The position numbers and the translations under genes were made by a program. A DNA stretch of 64,000 nt from VFZN01 sp050249615 (GTDB taxonomy: Bacteria; Acidobacteriota; Vicinamibacteria; Vicinamibacterales; UBA2999), in the NCBI GenBank assembly GCA_050249615.1, contig JBFWQE010000011.1, positions 3,672 through 67,671 of the forward strand, written 5' to 3'. Under the pieces are notes generated by a model. That model ran no database searches, was not told where the DNA came from, and saw nothing but the letters and a program-made list of their open reading frames with translations. Positions 54,446 through 62,124 of this stretch are shown here, in pieces. Position 1 is the stretch's first letter. Each line of letters starts with the position of its first letter.

Positions 54446-55669
54446 TCAGGCCAGTGCGACCACCTGGAGGTCCAGGATGTCGTCATGGCCGGTGCTGATC
54501 GCGTCGAGCGTGGTGTCCGGCGGCCGCCCGTCGAGGTTGATGCGCGCCACCGCGGCCTGTGCGCCGTCGAAGATGATGTTCTCCATCTCCTGCACGTTCA
54601 GGTGCGCGGCCCTGAGCTGGCCGAGCACGTGCGCCAGCACGCCGGGGCGATCGCGATGGCGCACGACGAGCATGTGGGTAGCGGGCGTCTGCTTCGCGAG
54701 ATTCACCACGTTGGGCACCCGCCCGGTGTCCTTGAACGTCCGGACGATGCGCACGGTTTCTGCGGCAATCGCCTCCTGGGCCTGATCGGTGGAGGCACCG
54801 ATGTGGTGTGTGCCGTACACACCGGGCAGGGCGACGAGCGGGTCCGCGAACGAGCCGGCGGCGGCGGAGGGTTCGGCGGCGAACACGTCCAGCCCCACGC
54901 GAAGCCCCTTCTCCTTCACCGCGGCCTCGAGGGCGGCCGCGTCGACGATCTCGCCACGCGCGGTGTTGATGAAGAAGGCGCCCGGCCGCGCATGGGCCAG
55001 CAGATCGGCGTCGACGAACCCGCGCGTGTCCTTCCCCAGGGCCAGGTGCACGCTGACGACGTCGGCGCGCGAGACGAGCTCGGAGGCCGTGGCCACGGCC
55101 TCCACGTCGTGAGCATCCGCCGCCTGGCGCCGGGCCTCCGCGTCGCCGGCGAGCCGGCGACTCCACACCAGCACGGGCATCCCGAACGCTCGCGCCCGGC
55201 GCGCGACCTCCTGCCCGATGTTCCCGAACCCCAGCAACCCCAGCGTGCGGCCGCACAGGCCTCTGGCTCTGGAGTACTCCTTCTTGTTCCACGTGCCGGC
55301 TCGCAGGTCAGCGACGTTATCGGGGATGCGCCGGTCGAGCGCGAGCAGCAGGCCCATGGTGAGCTCGGCTACCGCCACCGCGTTCTTCCCCGGACAGTTC
55401 GACACGTAGATGCCCCGCCTCGACGCCCCGGCCAGGTCGATGGTGTTCACGCCGGCGCCCGCCCTGACGATGAGCGAGAGCGCACCGGCGTCGAGCATGG
55501 CTTCGGTGACCTGCGTTGAGCGCACGATCAGGACTGCGGCTCCCGTGGTTCGCAGGGCCTCCGCCAGCGAGTCACCAGACAAGTCTGGCTGATACACCAC
55601 CTCAAATCCCGAAGCCTTCAGGCCGTCGATCCCGGACCGTTCGAACTTGTCGGCAACAAGGACTGTCAT
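54446..55669 (-). CDS. serA: D-3-phosphoglycerate dehydrogenase
   Basis: SerA oxidises 3-phosphoglycerate to 3-phosphohydroxypyruvate, the first serine step. The 407-residue product has VLVADKFERSGIDGLKA, IVRAGAGVNTIDLAGASRRGI, the NAD motif LGLLGFGNIGQEVARRA, the catalytic region FINTARGEIVDAAAL, and HHIGASTDQAQEA with the active His. A C-terminal ACT domain (THMLVVRHRDRPGVLAHVLG) suits serine feedback. GAGGTG precedes the ATG by three bases. An upstream longer frame was rejected since it runs antisense to the DUF1015 gene boundary. Confidence 0.95.
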   Translation of the reverse strand: MTVLVADKFERSGIDGLKASGFEVVYQPDLSGDSLAEALRTTGAAVLIVRSTQVTEAMLDAGALSLIVRAGAGVNTIDLAGASRRGIYVSNCPGKNAVAVAELTMGLLLALDRRIPDNVADLRAGTWNKKEYSRARGLCGRTLGLLGFGNIGQEVARRARAFGMPVLVWSRRLAGDAEARRQAADAHDVEAVATASELVSRADVVSVHLALGKDTRGFVDADLLAHARPGAFFINTARGEIVDAAALEAAVKEKGLRVGLDVFAAEPSAAAGSFADPLVALPGVYGTHHIGASTDQAQEAIAAETVRIVRTFKDTGRVPNVVNLAKQTPATHMLVVRHRDRPGVLAHVLGQLRAAHLNVQEMENIIFDGAQAAVARINLDGRPPDTTLDAISTGHDDILDLQVVALA

Positions 55670-55691
55670 GAACACCTCGGCAGGAGGAATC

Positions 55692-55717
55692 CGCGAAGGC
55701 ACGGAGGCTCCTTCGCG
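55692..55717. repeat. CGCGAAGG inverted repeat between DUF1015 and serA
   Basis: CGCGAAGG (55692-55699) and CCTTCGCG (55710-55717) form a perfect eight-base stem with a ten-base loop in the 65-bp operon gap. The words GCGAAGGCACGGAGG and TCTTCGTGGTGTC belong to the same CACGAAGG family as the elements at 28.4 and 29.9 kb. Confidence 0.7.
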
Positions 55718-55734
55718 TCTTCGTGGTGTCGCTG

Positions 55735-56946
55735 CTAGGAAATCACGTGTGACAGAAGGCCGTCTCGGAGCTTCGGCTCGAACCACGTGGACTTGGGCGG
55801 CATGATGCCGCCGGCGTCGGCGATGCGCATCAGGTCGTCCAGCGACACGGGATACATCGAGAACGCCACGGCGAACGCGCCGGAGTCCACCAGGCGCTCG
55901 AGCTCGGCGGCACCGCGGATGCCGCCGACGAACTCGATGCGCTTGTCGGTCCGCACGTCCGTGATGCCAAGCAGGGGCCCCAGGACCTCGCGCTCGAGGA
56001 CATCCACGTCCAGGGCCGTCGCCGCGCCTTCTCCGGATCGCGTCACGTCGAGTGTGTGCCAGCGTCCCGCCAGCCGCATCGCGATGAGCCCCTTTCGCTC
56101 CGGCGAAGGAGTTCCGCCCTCGCTGACGGTCATCCTGGCGGCCAGCGCGTCGAGGAACGCCTCGGGCGCGCGTCCGTGCAGGTCGCGGACGACGCGGTTG
56201 TAGGGCAGCACCTGCACCTGGTCGTCGGGGAAGGCCACGGCCAGCATGCGGTCCCACTCGCCCGCCCCCTGCGCCGCACGCGCCTGGCGGGCCCGAGCGG
56301 CGCTGGCGGCCCGGTGATGGCCGTCCGCAATGTAGAGCACCGGCACGGCGGCGAATCCATCGACGATGGCGGCGTGCTCGGGTGCCGGGACGCGCCACAC
56401 CACGTGCCGGACCTCGTCCGGAGCGGTGAAGTCGAACAGCGGGGGGGTTTGGACGACGCGGGCGACCACGGCATCGATGGCCCGCGAGGCCTTGTAGGTG
56501 AGGAACACCGGACCGGTCTGCGCCTCGATGGCCAGCATGTGGCGGGTGCGATCGTCCTCCTTGTCGGGCCGCGTCTTCTCGTGCTTGCGAATGAGGTTGC
56601 GGTCGTACTCGTCCACCGAGAAGCACGCGGCGATGCCGGCCTGGACGTGCGCGCCCATGTGGAGGCGGTAGACGTAGAAACCGGGGGCCTCCTCCATCAC
56701 CAGCGGTGCGGCCTTCTTCAGCGCCGCGAAACTGGCCGCGGCACGATCGTAGACCTCCCCACCGTGTGGATCGGCGCCCTCCGGCAGGTCGATCTCCGGC
56801 CGGGACACGTGGAGGAAGCTCAGGGGGTTGCCGGCGGCCAGCACGCGCGCTTCGTCGGTGCTGACGACGTCGTAGGGCACCGCCGCCACGCGCTCCGCCG
56901 CCTCCGGCACCGGGCGCAGCGCGGCAAACGGGTAGATGAGGGACAT
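55735..56946 (-). CDS. DUF1015 (COG4198) family protein
   Basis: The 403-residue product starts LIYPFAALRPVPEAAERVAAVPYDVVST. It has LSFLHVSRPEIDLPEGADPH and the hallmark YIADGHHRAASAARARQA near 220, a DGHHR motif that resembles ParB/SerK-type nucleotide or phosphate binding loops. The C-terminal MYPVSLDDLMRIADAGGIMPPKSTWFEPKLRDGLLSH is the DUF1015 signature. Its position directly upstream of serA and serC suggests a role in serine or phosphoserine metabolism. TATAAT lies six bases before the ATG, so the start at 56946 is preferred and the mRNA is likely leaderless. Confidence 0.88.
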   Translation of the reverse strand: MSLIYPFAALRPVPEAAERVAAVPYDVVSTDEARVLAAGNPLSFLHVSRPEIDLPEGADPHGGEVYDRAAASFAALKKAAPLVMEEAPGFYVYRLHMGAHVQAGIAACFSVDEYDRNLIRKHEKTRPDKEDDRTRHMLAIEAQTGPVFLTYKASRAIDAVVARVVQTPPLFDFTAPDEVRHVVWRVPAPEHAAIVDGFAAVPVLYIADGHHRAASAARARQARAAQGAGEWDRMLAVAFPDDQVQVLPYNRVVRDLHGRAPEAFLDALAARMTVSEGGTPSPERKGLIAMRLAGRWHTLDVTRSGEGAATALDVDVLEREVLGPLLGITDVRTDKRIEFVGGIRGAAELERLVDSGAFAVAFSMYPVSLDDLMRIADAGGIMPPKSTWFEPKLRDGLLSHVIS

Positions 56947-56952
56947 AGGGGA

Positions 56953-56958
56953 ATTATA
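56953..56958 (-). promoter_or_regulatory. Leaderless -10 box for the serine operon (TATAAT)
   Basis: On the minus strand a perfect TATAAT is followed by TCCCCT and the ATG. Upstream lies a GGTGCAG array, as at acsA. Confidence 0.65.
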
Positions 56959-56963
56959 GGGGG

Positions 56964-57072
56964 ATGGTGCAGAGGTGCTGAGTGCAGGGTGCGGGTGCCA
57001 GGTGCGGCCGCGGCGCCATGCGCCTCGCACATTTCACCCCTGCCCCCCCTGCACCCGTGCACCCAACTGGTG
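56964..57072. repeat. GGGTGCA-family degenerate array
   Basis: GGTGCAGAGGTGCTGAGTG, then AGGGTGCGGGTGCC, and, after a gap, GCACCCGTGCACCC in the opposite orientation. Together they form an imperfect inverted arrangement between the DUF1015 start and the outer-membrane protein stop. Confidence 0.7.
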
Positions 57073-57073
57073 C

Positions 57074-57559
57074 CTATTTGAAAGTCCAGCCCACGCCGAA
57101 CTTCACGTCGGGCGAGTCGATCGCGCCGATCTTCACCTCGAAGAACAGGCCGTCGGCGTGCTCGGCGCCGAAGAGGACGTTGAAGCCGCCTTCCGTCTCG
57201 GTATCACCGCCACGCCCGCGCCCGTCGTCATCCCACGAGTAGAAGTTGATGGCGGGCCCTCCGCCTGCGTACAGGCGCCAGGAGGAGCGCGTGGGGAACT
57301 TGTAGACGAACTCCATGTTCAGGGCCGTGGTCACCAGATCGTCGCCCAGGCCGAGCTCGATGTTCGGCTTGAAGTGCAGGCGATCCACGAGCGCAGTCGT
57401 CTCGTAGTGGCCGCCGAAGTAGACCTGGTCGGGATCCACCGAAACGCCGCCTCGCACGCCGGGTCCCTGGGCAGCTGCGGGGGTGGCCCATGCCAGGACC
57501 ACGAATGCCAGAAGTAAGAATTTCACACGAATAGCCATCCAATACGGGATTGGCAGCAT
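57074..57559 (-). CDS. Small outer-membrane beta-barrel protein
   Basis: The 161-residue product has a signal peptide (FLLLAFVVLAWATPAAAQ), followed by alternating strands (VYFGGHYETTALVDRLHF, NMEFVYKFPTRSSWRLYAGG, VKFGVGWTFK) that suggest an eight-strand barrel similar to OmpX/OprF-N-type folds. The C-terminal Phe precedes a final Lys. An acidic loop (DDDGRGRGGDTE) may be surface exposed. GGAGG lies six bases before the first ATG; an internal ATG at 57538 has no site. Confidence 0.78.
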   Translation of the reverse strand: MLPIPYWMAIRVKFLLLAFVVLAWATPAAAQGPGVRGGVSVDPDQVYFGGHYETTALVDRLHFKPNIELGLGDDLVTTALNMEFVYKFPTRSSWRLYAGGGPAINFYSWDDDGRGRGGDTETEGGFNVLFGAEHADGLFFEVKIGAIDSPDVKFGVGWTFK

Positions 57560-57660
57560 GGAAAACCTCCAGCCTGTTGTTAGCAGAAGTCGTGCCGACG
57601 GAGGTCATCCGGGGCTGCGGCGGGCGGATGCCGTGCGCACCGGCCTGGCACGCGGGTGTC

Positions 57661-58929
57661 CTAGTTTGCGGCGCGAGCGGCCGTGACCTGCAGCAGGCCG
57701 AACAGCCGCGTGCGCTCGGTGACGAACGCGGCCAGCTCGACGGCGGGCACCGGCTCGCCCGGCGGCATGTTGCGGTGCTCGACGACCGGGTTGACGTAGG
57801 CGCCGTTCTTGCGAAGGCCGTAGTGGAGGTGCGGGCCCGTCGCGAGGCCCGTGGCGCCGACCTTGCCCACGAGGTCGCCCTGCGACACCCGGGTGCCGGT
57901 GCGAACGTGCATGGCCGACAGGTGAAGGTACTCGCTTTCGTAGCCGTTGTTGTGCCTGATGCGTACGGTGCGCCCGCCGCCCCGGGTCCACCCCGCCAGC
58001 GTGACGGTGCCCGGAGCCACGGCCACCACCGGCGCGCCGGTCGGCGCCGAGTAGTCCACGCCGTTGTGGGCTCGCGTGTACTTCAGGATCGGATGCCGGC
58101 GCGCCGACGAGAAGCGCGACGTGATGCGCGGCTCGAACTTGAGCGGCGACTTCAGGAAGAAGCGCTTGAGCGAGCGCCCGTCCTCGTCGTAGTACGCCGG
58201 CCGGTTACCCTTGGGAGCGTAGCGGTAGGCGCGCAGCGCGCGGCCGCTCGCCACGAACTCCGCGGCCAGGATGGCGCCGTATCCGGCGAAGGCGCCGGCG
58301 CGCGTCTTCCGCTCGACCACCAGGCGGAACTCGTCGCCGGGCTGCAGCTCCGACGAAAAATCGAGCTCGCCGGAAAAGACGTCGGCGAGGGCCAGCGCCA
58401 GGTCCAGGCGCTCGCCGACGGCGTCGAGCGCCTGGGTCAGCGAGGGTGTTTCCCTCGAGATTCGGCCTTCGACGGCATCGACCGTCACGTCCTTGGCGAT
58501 GGGCTCGATCACCGCCGTGAAGGCCCGTGATGCGTCCGCGGCGACGCGCAAGCGCCGATCCCCGTCGATTTCGTACTCGAAGCTGCGGACGTGTCCATCG
58601 AGCAGCCGGTCCATGACGAAGGGCTGGCCCACGCGCATGCGCCGCACGTCGAACACGGTGCGCACCGCGGCGACGAGCGCCTGGCGGTCGCCCTCGGCGA
58701 CATCGTATCGAGCGAACATGGCGTCGAGCGTCACGCCAGGCTGGAGCGAGCCGGCGATGAGCTCCGAATCGGCCACGAGCTCGATGTCGGTCGTGCGCCG
58801 GGGCCCGGCCGGATCCGCGAGGGACTGCGCCTCGGCCACCTGGCAGGCAGCCGTGCCGCACACGGCGACACCAAGGACGAGACCGAAGAAGAAAAGCCGG
58901 CGCATCGTGTCAGCAGAAGGACGCGACAT
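57661..58929 (-). CDS. M23-family peptidoglycan endopeptidase
   Basis: The 422-residue product from the ATG at 58929 has a hydrophobic signal (LFFFGLVLGVAVCGTAAC). An N-terminal OapA/LysM-like region follows (PGVTLDAMFARYDVAEGD). The LytM zinc domain has HNGVDYSAPTGAPVVAV with the first His and Asp, and HLHYGLRKNGAYVNP with HxH. It probably cuts peptidoglycan crosslinks or activates amidases. A TAGCAT box overlaps the first ATG, so an ATG at 58905 is an alternative start. It follows the PEGA protein on the same strand. Confidence 0.87.
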   Translation of the reverse strand: MSRPSADTMRRLFFFGLVLGVAVCGTAACQVAEAQSLADPAGPRRTTDIELVADSELIAGSLQPGVTLDAMFARYDVAEGDRQALVAAVRTVFDVRRMRVGQPFVMDRLLDGHVRSFEYEIDGDRRLRVAADASRAFTAVIEPIAKDVTVDAVEGRISRETPSLTQALDAVGERLDLALALADVFSGELDFSSELQPGDEFRLVVERKTRAGAFAGYGAILAAEFVASGRALRAYRYAPKGNRPAYYDEDGRSLKRFFLKSPLKFEPRITSRFSSARRHPILKYTRAHNGVDYSAPTGAPVVAVAPGTVTLAGWTRGGGRTVRIRHNNGYESEYLHLSAMHVRTGTRVSQGDLVGKVGATGLATGPHLHYGLRKNGAYVNPVVEHRNMPPGEPVPAVELAAFVTERTRLFGLLQVTAARAAN

Positions 58930-58983
58930 GCTACCAGCTCGGAACGCGATGGCGCCAGAGGAATTCCGCACCGCCGGGCTCCA

Positions 58984-60378
58984 TCACCGGCGTGGCGGCG
59001 CCTTTGATGCCGGCGCGCCGCGCTCGACCGCCGGCGGCGGCGACGCGGGCTGCTGCAGCTCGACATACTGCGCCGTCTGCATGTTGGCGCGGATCATCAG
59101 CGGGATCACGCGCGGCTCACCCGTACCGGCACGCACCTCGATCACGTGAGCGCCCACCGGCAAGGTGATGGCGAGCGGTGTCGCGCCGCGGTCGTTCCCG
59201 TCCACGACCACGCGCGCCCCGTCGGGCCGCGAGGTGACCACCAGCTCACCCTCGCCCTCGACCGGTCCTTCCACCGGGCGCGTCCAGTACCACCCGATGA
59301 CTGCCGCCTGCATGAACAGCACGCCCACGATCACGGCCGCCCACAACGGCCGCAGGCCGAGGAAGCGCCGCTCCGCATCGACGCCGACCCTGGCGGACAG
59401 TGGCACGACCTCGGGTGGCCCGTCACCACCGATGTCAATCCCCGCCGGTTCCAAATCGCGCGGACCATCCTGCGGTGAACCCTCGCGCTTCGAACCCTCG
59501 TGCGGCGGACCCTCGGTTTTCGAACCTTCGGCCTCTGCCCCTCCGTGCTGCTCGGCCCACTGCTCGAGCGCGCCGGTCCCCGTCACGTACCGCCGGTTGC
59601 TCGCGAGCACCTCTTCGAAGGCGATTTGCGCGGCATGCGGTGAATCGAAGCCACTGCCCTCGAGCTGGAGCGCGCGTCGCAACCAGCGGGCGAACACCGC
59701 CGAGAGCGGGTGGTCGTCGTCTCCGTGCCGCTCGCGCGCGGCCGAGACGAGGGCGGGCAGCTGGTCAGGAAACTCGGCGTCCCTCAGCCTCCGGCCGAGC
59801 AGCATCGAGAGGGCCACGACACCGAGCGCCGTCGCATCGCCGCGTGGGGTGCAGGTGACCGTCCCCTCGGAGGGCGGCGCCGCCACCCTGTAGCGCTGCC
59901 AGGCGTCGACGCGCGTGAGCCCGAGCTGGTCGAACGCCGGCCCGAAGACCGCTTCGGCAATGACGACCCGGGCCGGCGGCGCGATGAACAGGCGCTCCGG
60001 CGCGATGGTGCCGATGGCGTTGTCCTTGTTGTGGCGGGAGAAGAGGGCCACGGCCGGCAGCAGCTGCCGGACCAGCGCCACGACGGCGTCGATCTCCGGC
60101 CGCACGCCGGCGGCCTCGGCCGCATCCAGCAGGTCGGACAGGCGAGCGCCGCGTGTCGCATCGGAAACCACGACCAGCTGGTCGATGGCAGGGCGGTCGA
60201 CGCGGAGGACGTGCACATAGGAAGCGTGCCGAACCGCTGCGAAGCGCGCCACACGCTCGCCCAGCGCCGTGGCAAACCCCGTGTGCAGCACCAGTTCCGG
60301 AGTCAGCTCCAGGTGCTCGACGGGGTCACCCGTGGCGGCGTCGGTCGCGGCGACTCGGCGCCCAAGCCCATCAGTCAT
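58984..60378 (-). CDS. Pseudokinase-like protein with PEGA domain
   Basis: The 464-residue product has a kinase-like N-terminal region (about 20-260) with helices typical of protein-kinase C-lobes (AVVALVRQLLPAVALF, ALGVVALSMLLGRRL, FARWLRRALQLEGSG), but no clear catalytic HRD or DFG motif and no P-loop. A low-complexity linker with four EGS-type repeats leads to one membrane helix near 353-373 (LWAAVIVGVLFMQAAVIGWY). A PEGA domain follows (GELVVTSRPDGARVVVDGND). It may be a non-catalytic envelope signal protein. Upstream is TACAAT with a 30-nt leader. Confidence 0.72.
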   Translation of the reverse strand: MTDGLGRRVAATDAATGDPVEHLELTPELVLHTGFATALGERVARFAAVRHASYVHVLRVDRPAIDQLVVVSDATRGARLSDLLDAAEAAGVRPEIDAVVALVRQLLPAVALFSRHNKDNAIGTIAPERLFIAPPARVVIAEAVFGPAFDQLGLTRVDAWQRYRVAAPPSEGTVTCTPRGDATALGVVALSMLLGRRLRDAEFPDQLPALVSAARERHGDDDHPLSAVFARWLRRALQLEGSGFDSPHAAQIAFEEVLASNRRYVTGTGALEQWAEQHGGAEAEGSKTEGPPHEGSKREGSPQDGPRDLEPAGIDIGGDGPPEVVPLSARVGVDAERRFLGLRPLWAAVIVGVLFMQAAVIGWYWTRPVEGPVEGEGELVVTSRPDGARVVVDGNDRGATPLAITLPVGAHVIEVRAGTGEPRVIPLMIRANMQTAQYVELQQPASPPPAVERGAPASKAPPRR

Positions 60379-60407
60379 GAGGATTCCGCACCCGGGGAGG
60401 CGACATC

Positions 60408-60413
60408 ATTGTA
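60408..60413 (-). promoter_or_regulatory. Candidate -10 box (TACAAT) for the PEGA gene
   Basis: On the minus strand TACAAT lies 29 bp before the ATG, giving a leadered mRNA. It is divergent from the M28 promoter. Confidence 0.4.
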
Positions 60414-60460
60414 ATCGCGGGGCCGGAGCCCGGAACCGGGCATCGTGCACAGACCTGCAT

Positions 60461-60466
60461 TACACT
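60461..60466 (+). promoter_or_regulatory. Leaderless -10 box for the M28 peptidase (TACACT)
   Basis: TACACT ends nine bases before the ATG at 60476, with no ribosome site between. Confidence 0.5.
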
Positions 60467-60475
60467 GCCTCGAGA

Positions 60476-62065
60476 ATGATGAGGAGGCCGATTGTGTCGA
60501 AGCGTTCCACCGTGTTGCCGGTTCTCTGCGCGCTGCTCGTGGGCCTGGGGGTGTTGGGTCTATCGGCCCGGGTCGCCGACCCGGTAGACCTCGAAGCCAT
60601 CCAGCGCCTCAAGGAGGAAGGCTTCGAGCGCTCGCAGGTGATGGACACCGCCTGGTGGCTGACCGACGTGCACGGTCCTCGCCTCACGAACTCCCCTCAG
60701 ATGCGCGCGGCGGCGAATTGGGCCGTGAAGCGGCTCTCCGAGTGGGGGCTCGTCAACGTGAAGCAGGAGCCCTGGGGGCAGGAGTTCGGACGCGGCTGGA
60801 GCAACGAGCGCACCGTCGTCCACGTAGTGAAGCCAACACCGTGGCCGGTACTCGCGTACGCGCGCGCCTGGACGCCGGGCACGGGCGGGCCGGTGACTGC
60901 CGACCTCGTGCTGGCGCCCATCACCACGGAAGCGGACTTCGACAAGTACCGCGGAAAGCTGAAGGACCGGATCGTCCTGCTGCAGGACGCCCGGGAGGTG
61001 GAGCCGCTCTGGACCCCGCCGGCGCGCCGGTTCACCCCGCAGCAGCTGGAGGAGATGCGCGAGCAGCCTGTCGCCCCGCCTCGCCAGCCGGGGAACTTCG
61101 GACGGGCACAGGCATTCACCGCGAAACGCAATGCCTTCCTGGTGGCCGAGGGTGTGCGCGCGGTGCTCGAACCCGGCAACGGGCGCGGCGACAGCGGGAG
61201 CGTGCTGACGGGCGGGGGTGGCTCGCGCAATCCCAAGGATCCGCCCGCGCCGACACAACTGTCGGTGGCGACCGAGCACTACAACCGCCTCGCGCGGCTG
61301 GTGGCACGCGGCCAGGCCGTCACGATGGAGCTGGACGTGCGCAACACGTTCCACGACGCGGACCTCGGGATGTTCAACATCGTCGCGGAGATCCCGGGGA
61401 CCGACAAGGCGGATGAAGTGGTGATGCTCGGCGCGCACTTCGACTCGTGGCACGCCGGGACCGGCGCGGTGGATAACGCATCGGGGTCGTCCGTGATGAT
61501 GGAGGCGATGCGGATTCTCAAGCAGTCTGGCGTGCGCCTCCGCCGGACCGTTCGCCTGGCGCTCTGGACGGGTGAGGAACAGGGTCTCATCGGCTCGCGC
61601 GCGTACGTCAAGGCGCACTTCGGCGACCCGGAGACGATGGAGCTGAAGCCGGAGCACGCGAAGCTGGCCGCGTACTTCAACATGGACAACGGCACCGGCG
61701 CGTATCGAGGCGTGTACCTCCAGGGGAACGAGGCCGCGGCGCCCATCTTCCGCGCGTGGATGGCCCCGTTCGAGAACATCGGCATGACGGACCTCACCAT
61801 CCGCAACACCGGCGGCACCGACCACCTGGCGTATCACGCGGTCGGCCTGCCGGGATTCCAGTTCATCCAGGACCCCGTGCAGTACTCCAGCCGCACGCAC
61901 CACTCGAACCTGGACGTCTACGACCAGCTGATCGCCGGCGACCTCATGAAGAACGCCGTCATCACGGCGTCGTTCGTCTACCATGCGGCGAATCGCGAGC
62001 AGATGCTGCCGCGCCGAGCGCTGCCGAAGCCGGTCAAGCCGGCGCCGACGACGCAGCCGAGATGA
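60476..62065 (+). CDS. Secreted M28-family aminopeptidase
   Basis: The 529-residue product has a signal peptide (VLPVLCALLVGLGVLGLSA) and a protease-associated-type insert around 140-260. The di-zinc M28 core has GAHFDSWHAGTGAVDNASG near 320-338 (His and bridging Asp), WTGEEQGLIGSRAY with the catalytic Glu, NMDNGTGAYRGV, and GGTDHLAYHAVGLPGF with the last His. It resembles aminopeptidase S/PSMA-like enzymes that cut single residues from peptides. An internal Met one codon later is possible. Downstream is a short CACGAAG-type element. Confidence 0.91.
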   Translation: MMRRPIVSKRSTVLPVLCALLVGLGVLGLSARVADPVDLEAIQRLKEEGFERSQVMDTAWWLTDVHGPRLTNSPQMRAAANWAVKRLSEWGLVNVKQEPWGQEFGRGWSNERTVVHVVKPTPWPVLAYARAWTPGTGGPVTADLVLAPITTEADFDKYRGKLKDRIVLLQDAREVEPLWTPPARRFTPQQLEEMREQPVAPPRQPGNFGRAQAFTAKRNAFLVAEGVRAVLEPGNGRGDSGSVLTGGGGSRNPKDPPAPTQLSVATEHYNRLARLVARGQAVTMELDVRNTFHDADLGMFNIVAEIPGTDKADEVVMLGAHFDSWHAGTGAVDNASGSSVMMEAMRILKQSGVRLRRTVRLALWTGEEQGLIGSRAYVKAHFGDPETMELKPEHAKLAAYFNMDNGTGAYRGVYLQGNEAAAPIFRAWMAPFENIGMTDLTIRNTGGTDHLAYHAVGLPGFQFIQDPVQYSSRTHHSNLDVYDQLIAGDLMKNAVITASFVYHAANREQMLPRRALPKPVKPAPTTQPR

Positions 62066-62124
62066 AAAAGAAGCCGCGAAGACACGAAATCATCACGAGG
62101 GGCACGAAGTGATCCGGACAAGGG

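Noticed and set aside
57560..57660. A possible tRNA or small RNA in the 101-bp gap before the M23 gene stop
   Set aside because: No cloverleaf, anticodon arm or terminator could be drawn; no other signal was seen.
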